Positions 41,647 to 44,204 of a DNA stretch of 44,204 nucleotides are shown here, piece after piece. This DNA comes from Thiomargarita sp. (GTDB lineage: Bacteria > Pseudomonadota > Gammaproteobacteria > Beggiatoales > Beggiatoaceae). The stretch is taken from assembly GCA_020720115.1 (NCBI GenBank), contig DYPD01000011.1, forward strand, positions 8,888-53,091. Direction: 5' to 3'. The position numbers and the translations under genes are program-made. Every line of letters starts with the position of its first letter. Position 1 is the stretch's first letter. Under the pieces are notes generated by a model. That model searched no databases. It saw only the letters and a list, made by a program, of their open reading frames with translations, and was not told the DNA's origin.

Positions 41647-41680
41647 CCTCACCTCCTCCGTGCGAGGGAGTGGGGTGAGG
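41647..41680. repeat. CCTCACC/GGTGAGG palindromic repeat
   Basis: CCTCACC (41647-41653) pairs with GGTGAGG (41674-41680), with an inner CTCC/GGAG pair. Palindromes of this CCTCACC...GGTGAGG type are dispersed in many proteobacterial genomes. Confidence 0.55.
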
Positions 41681-41859
41681 ACTGAAGTACCAGATTTGTT
41701 TTGCTCACAAACTTAACTCGAATGTGGACAATGGATAGTTGCGTTTGCTTTAACTAGACTCATTTCACTACCCGTCCAACAGCATGCCCTAAAAATCCAG
41801 TTTTACTGGCGCATAACTCCGAAGCACATTAAACAGATTGACAACTAAGGAAGATTTAT

Positions 41860-43482
41860 ATGAAACACACTGTCTATTTTTGTTTAGCTATGGCTGGTTT
41901 ATCTGGTATAAGCGGCTGTTCTAGTGATGGTGAAGTCGAGCAATATACAACAAAAGTATGGAGCCGGGGAGCAGCGCTGAATGCTGCGGTATCACTCAAT
42001 TTTAATCCAAACGGAGAAATGTTTGCGATTGATGCTTTTTCTAGCAGAATTTTGAAGATGGATCAAAATTCAGGACAAGTACTGGATATTATTACCGACA
42101 GTGTAGATGGGGCTGCTGATTTTGATTTTGCCATAGATGGTACGATGTATTGGGTACTGCCATTTTCAGGCAAAGTCTATAGAAGAACCACGAGTGGTGT
42201 GGTAAGTCTGGTTGCAAATTTGAATACAGTGATTGACGGTGTTACAGTCAACGCTGAAAACCGGGTTTTTACCGCCAGTTTTGCATCTAGCAAGGATGCG
42301 CTTTGGGAGCTTGATCCTTTTGGTATTATTCCTCCGCGTGTGGTTGTTCAGTTAGGTGGCTTTGATGCTTTTGATTTTGGTCCAGATGGTTATTTGTATG
42401 CGCCGGATTACTCAAACGGCACAGGACAGATTTATAAAATCAATGTAGACACAGGAGAGGTTAAGGTAATTGCAGATGGTTTCTGCCAACCGATTTCAGC
42501 CAAGTTTAATTCTATTGGTGAACTCTACATACTGGATGCTTTATGCCCGCAGATGGTAAAAGTGAATATCTACACAGGTGAAAAAACACTTGTCGCTAAT
42601 CTGGAACCAGGTGTGGATAATTTTGATTTTAACCCACAAGATGAAATGTTTGTCGCTTTTAATGCGAATTCTTATATTGGCAAACTCAATCCAGATGGTT
42701 CAGTGACAAAAATAACTCGTTCAGGATTTGCTTCTCCCGGCGGCGTCGTGATACGGGCGGATGATTCGTTGTTTGTTTCAGGCGTGTTTGCAATGCGCCG
42801 TTTTGATTTAGTCAGTGGCGAATCGAAGAAAACTGTTTATACAAATGATGGCATGATTCCAGCCCTCAGCTTATCTGGTGACGGTCAGAACCTGATTATT
42901 ACTTCCAACCTATTTGGCGGCATGGTGCAAATTTGGAATCCAGACACGGGTGTGGCCGTGGAAACACATGCAAACTTTAAGCAGCCAACCAATGCCATTC
43001 GTTTTCAGGATAACATCGTAGTGGCAGATATGGGGATCGGCAGCGTGGTGAAATTAACCGACCGCACACCGTTGATTGAAGGTCTTAAAGTACCGGCGGG
43101 TTTAGCCGCTAAAGGTAATGACTTGTATGTGGGTGACTGGAAAACCGGGATTATCTGGAAGGTTGTAGAAGCGGGTGTAGTACTCAATCCAGCGCGCATT
43201 GCCACACAAAACCTAGTGCAACCTGAAGGGATTGCCTTTGATAACGAAGGAAAATTATTAGTCGTTGAGGTAGGTAAAAAACGTCTGTTGCGCATTGATT
43301 TAGAAACCAATACCAGCTTTGTTGTGGCACAAGATTTGGAAATCGGTTTGACGGCACCTGAGGGCGCTACGCCGACTTGGGTTGCCATGAGCAGTGTCGC
43401 CGTGTCTAAATCAGGAACACTTTATGTGACAGGCGATGTTGGTAATGTCATTTATGAAATCAAACCAGGTGTGCTGTACTAG
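41860..43482 (+). CDS. Beta-propeller (NHL/SMP-30-like) lipoprotein, ended by an in-frame UAG
   Basis: 540 residues. The signal peptide ends in the lipobox ISGC, so it should be a periplasmic or outer-membrane lipoprotein. The body is a repeated motif of about 45 residues with PNGEMFAIDAF, PDGYLYAPDYSNG, PQDEMFVAFNANS and NEGKLLVVEVGKKR strands, as in NHL/gluconolactonase-like propellers. No enzyme active site is evident. It has its own promoter region after repeat copy 3. The frame stays open for 60 more codons after the TAG at 43480-43482 and encodes a recognisable small domain (see the next feature), so the gene is probably truncated. Confidence 0.85.
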   Translation: MKHTVYFCLAMAGLSGISGCSSDGEVEQYTTKVWSRGAALNAAVSLNFNPNGEMFAIDAFSSRILKMDQNSGQVLDIITDSVDGAADFDFAIDGTMYWVLPFSGKVYRRTTSGVVSLVANLNTVIDGVTVNAENRVFTASFASSKDALWELDPFGIIPPRVVVQLGGFDAFDFGPDGYLYAPDYSNGTGQIYKINVDTGEVKVIADGFCQPISAKFNSIGELYILDALCPQMVKVNIYTGEKTLVANLEPGVDNFDFNPQDEMFVAFNANSYIGKLNPDGSVTKITRSGFASPGGVVIRADDSLFVSGVFAMRRFDLVSGESKKTVYTNDGMIPALSLSGDGQNLIITSNLFGGMVQIWNPDTGVAVETHANFKQPTNAIRFQDNIVVADMGIGSVVKLTDRTPLIEGLKVPAGLAAKGNDLYVGDWKTGIIWKVVEAGVVLNPARIATQNLVQPEGIAFDNEGKLLVVEVGKKRLLRIDLETNTSFVVAQDLEIGLTAPEGATPTWVAMSSVAVSKSGTLYVTGDVGNVIYEIKPGVLY

Positions 43483-43665
43483 CCCCCAGGTGAAAGCGTA
43501 GACATTACCATCACTGATGGTCGTCCTGATTGTGGCTATGATTTCAAAGCCGTATTTGATGATGATTCAGAATTAGTGCATGATGCTATTTCTGTGTGCG
43601 GTGGCGAATCCTACGTTTATCAAAAAATTGTTTGTGTTTGTAGGTTTGCAGAGTTTCTTAAATAA
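43483..43665 (+). pseudogene. C-terminal domain of the propeller lipoprotein, separated by an in-frame UAG
   Basis: In the same frame as the lipoprotein gene, directly after TAG, 60 codons run to TAA 43663-43665. They begin PPGESVDITITDG and contain DCGYDFKAVFDDDSELVHD then a VCGGESYVY segment. The pattern DC-x-YD-xxx-VF-x-D-x-x-EL with a later VC is one I recall as a small C-terminal domain of exported proteins in environmental proteobacteria. There is no start codon with a ribosome-binding site, so it is read only if the UAG is suppressed or if the stop is an error. The last 10 residues look unlike the usual end and may be frame-altered. Confidence 0.6.
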
Positions 43666-43670
43666 AAAAA

Positions 43671-43705
43671 CCTGGCAGATTTGGAAAAATCTGCCAGGTT
43701 TTTTT
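43671..43705 (+). terminator. Strong bidirectional rho-independent terminator
   Basis: CCTGGCAGATT (43671-43681) pairs perfectly with AATCTGCCAGG (43688-43698) around a six-base loop. Seven T follow (43699-43705) and an A-tract precedes it, so it can act in both directions. It lies six bases after the distal stop of the propeller frame at 43665, not after the UAG at 43482, which supports the longer frame as the original gene. Confidence 0.9.
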
Positions 43706-43735
43706 ATTGTATGATTGAATTGTACTTAAGCAAGC

Positions 43736-43792
43736 CTAGGATGTGCTGAGCATCTTTTTGCGAAGCGCGTCAAGCGCGGTAAACGATGCGTT
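43736..43792. repeat. Dispersed inverted-repeat element, copy 4 (left half only)
   Basis: CTAGGATGTGCTGAG at 43736, then CATCTTTTTGCGAAGCGC, matches the left half of copies 1-3 with a few changes. It stops being similar near 43775 and is followed directly by the MITE-like end at 43797. Confidence 0.7.
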
Positions 43793-43796
43793 TCCT

Positions 43797-43873
43797 GTCG
43801 GGTAGTGGTGCATACAGGATGATATTTATGCTTGGAAGCCGCGTTCAGCCCTGTTAAGGTGGTTCAATTGCAC
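43797..43873. repeat. Second copy of the 8143-8230 MITE-like element, right arm decayed
   Basis: GTCGGGTAGTGGTGCA at 43797, then a block identical to 8147-8191 except for one base (43802-43846). The right arm keeps only ATTGCAC (43867-43873). The transposase-like remnant stops exactly at this point, so the copy may be the terminal end of a former IS. Confidence 0.75.
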
Positions 43874-44133
43874 TAAGAAAGTAATAGTGCTGTAGAAACA
43901 TGAGGCTTGCCTTTGTATTTATTTTTTGGAGCTGGCGTTTTTTTAACACCGCGTTTATTTTTCTTGAATTTTTTAAGTTCTATTTTGTTAGCCAATGCTA
44001 ATAGCCATCGACTAAATTCACCGCCGTTACATATAACAAAAGGTGTCCAGTCCTCTTCTTCTAAAATCAGGTTCATGCCATTGAATGTGGTTGCTATTTC
44101 TTCTGCAATATAATAGACATTATCAGAAAACAA
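43873..44133 (-). pseudogene. Probable C-terminal remnant of a DDE (IS4-like) transposase
   Basis: About 86 residues, minus strand, opening with TTG and with a stop shortly upstream in frame. The end KNKYKGKPHVSTALLL is a tail I associate with IS4-type DDE transposases, and the WTPFVICNGGEFSRWLLALA segment is compatible. No DDE residues are present, so it is a fragment at best. It ends next to the MITE-like terminal sequence at 43797-43873. A free-standing small gene is the alternative. The last 71 bases of the window are AT-rich with no recognised feature. Confidence 0.45.
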
Positions 44134-44204
44134 GGTTTTATAACCGCATAAAAATACTTATATCGAAAGATAAACCACCCCATTTTTTCAAAAAATGTGA
44201 AAAA

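Noticed and set aside
41860-43665. Genome-wide reassignment of UAG to an amino acid
   Set aside because: Several intact genes in the window (the phosphatase at 30925, the ketosynthase at 37006, vapC at 41526) stop naturally at TAG.
1-44204. tRNA or rRNA genes, replication origin, prophage structural genes
   Set aside because: No cloverleaf-like intergenic block, rRNA segment, DnaA-box cluster or phage morphogenesis gene was seen in any gap.

Overview
The window reads as chromosomal DNA of an autotrophic gammaproteobacterium. UbiD, CmoA, MltG, GcvR and PspB are all close to the gammaproteobacterial forms. A form I RuBisCO pair (rbcL-rbcS, minus strand) points to Calvin-cycle carbon fixation, and no carboxysome genes are visible. 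The many short palindromic repeats, toxin-antitoxin modules, frameshifted genes and IS remnants fit a sulfur-oxidiser of the Beggiatoa/Thiothrix kind, but that placement is an inference from gene content.

Layout. 1-3.4 kb: the 3' end of a modular polyketide synthase (60-bp coding repeats, then a carrier-protein domain), an acyltransferase-fold protein that may be an acyl hydrolase, a small caspase-like protein and a Wzt-type ABC ATPase, closely spaced on the plus strand. 3.4-11.6 kb: a lipoprotein, a soluble three-PAS hybrid histidine kinase, ubiD, and a 1072-residue exported protein of no recognised family. 11.7-19 kb: an AT-rich, defence-like stretch with a type II restriction-modification pair, a minus-strand operon (lipoprotein hydrolase, bcp, pspB, pspC), and a two-gene unit coding for a fused GTPase/ABC-type ATPase and a small PD-(D/E)xK-like protein. 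The last is my best candidate for an undescribed system. 19-25 kb: gcvR, a LuxO/NtrC-type sigma-54 activator, mltG, cmoA and a family 2 glycosyltransferase.

25-29.2 kb: rbcS and rbcL, with a complete IS607-type element (serine recombinase and TnpB) lying upstream of rbcL. 29.3-38.8 kb: a membrane PP2C phosphatase, a thiamine-diphosphate enzyme, a YfiR-like periplasmic protein, a TonB-dependent receptor, then a ketosynthase III, a short-chain dehydrogenase and a twice-frameshifted O-methyltransferase. This looks like a small-molecule biosynthesis and sensing locus. 38.8-44.2 kb: a repeat-rich region with a DUF29-type gene, one broken and one intact VapBC module interleaved with short inverted-repeat elements, a beta-propeller lipoprotein interrupted by an in-frame UAG, and a transposase remnant.

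I saw no rRNA, tRNA or CRISPR array. All calls rest on reading the sequence and on remembered family motifs; no database search was run.
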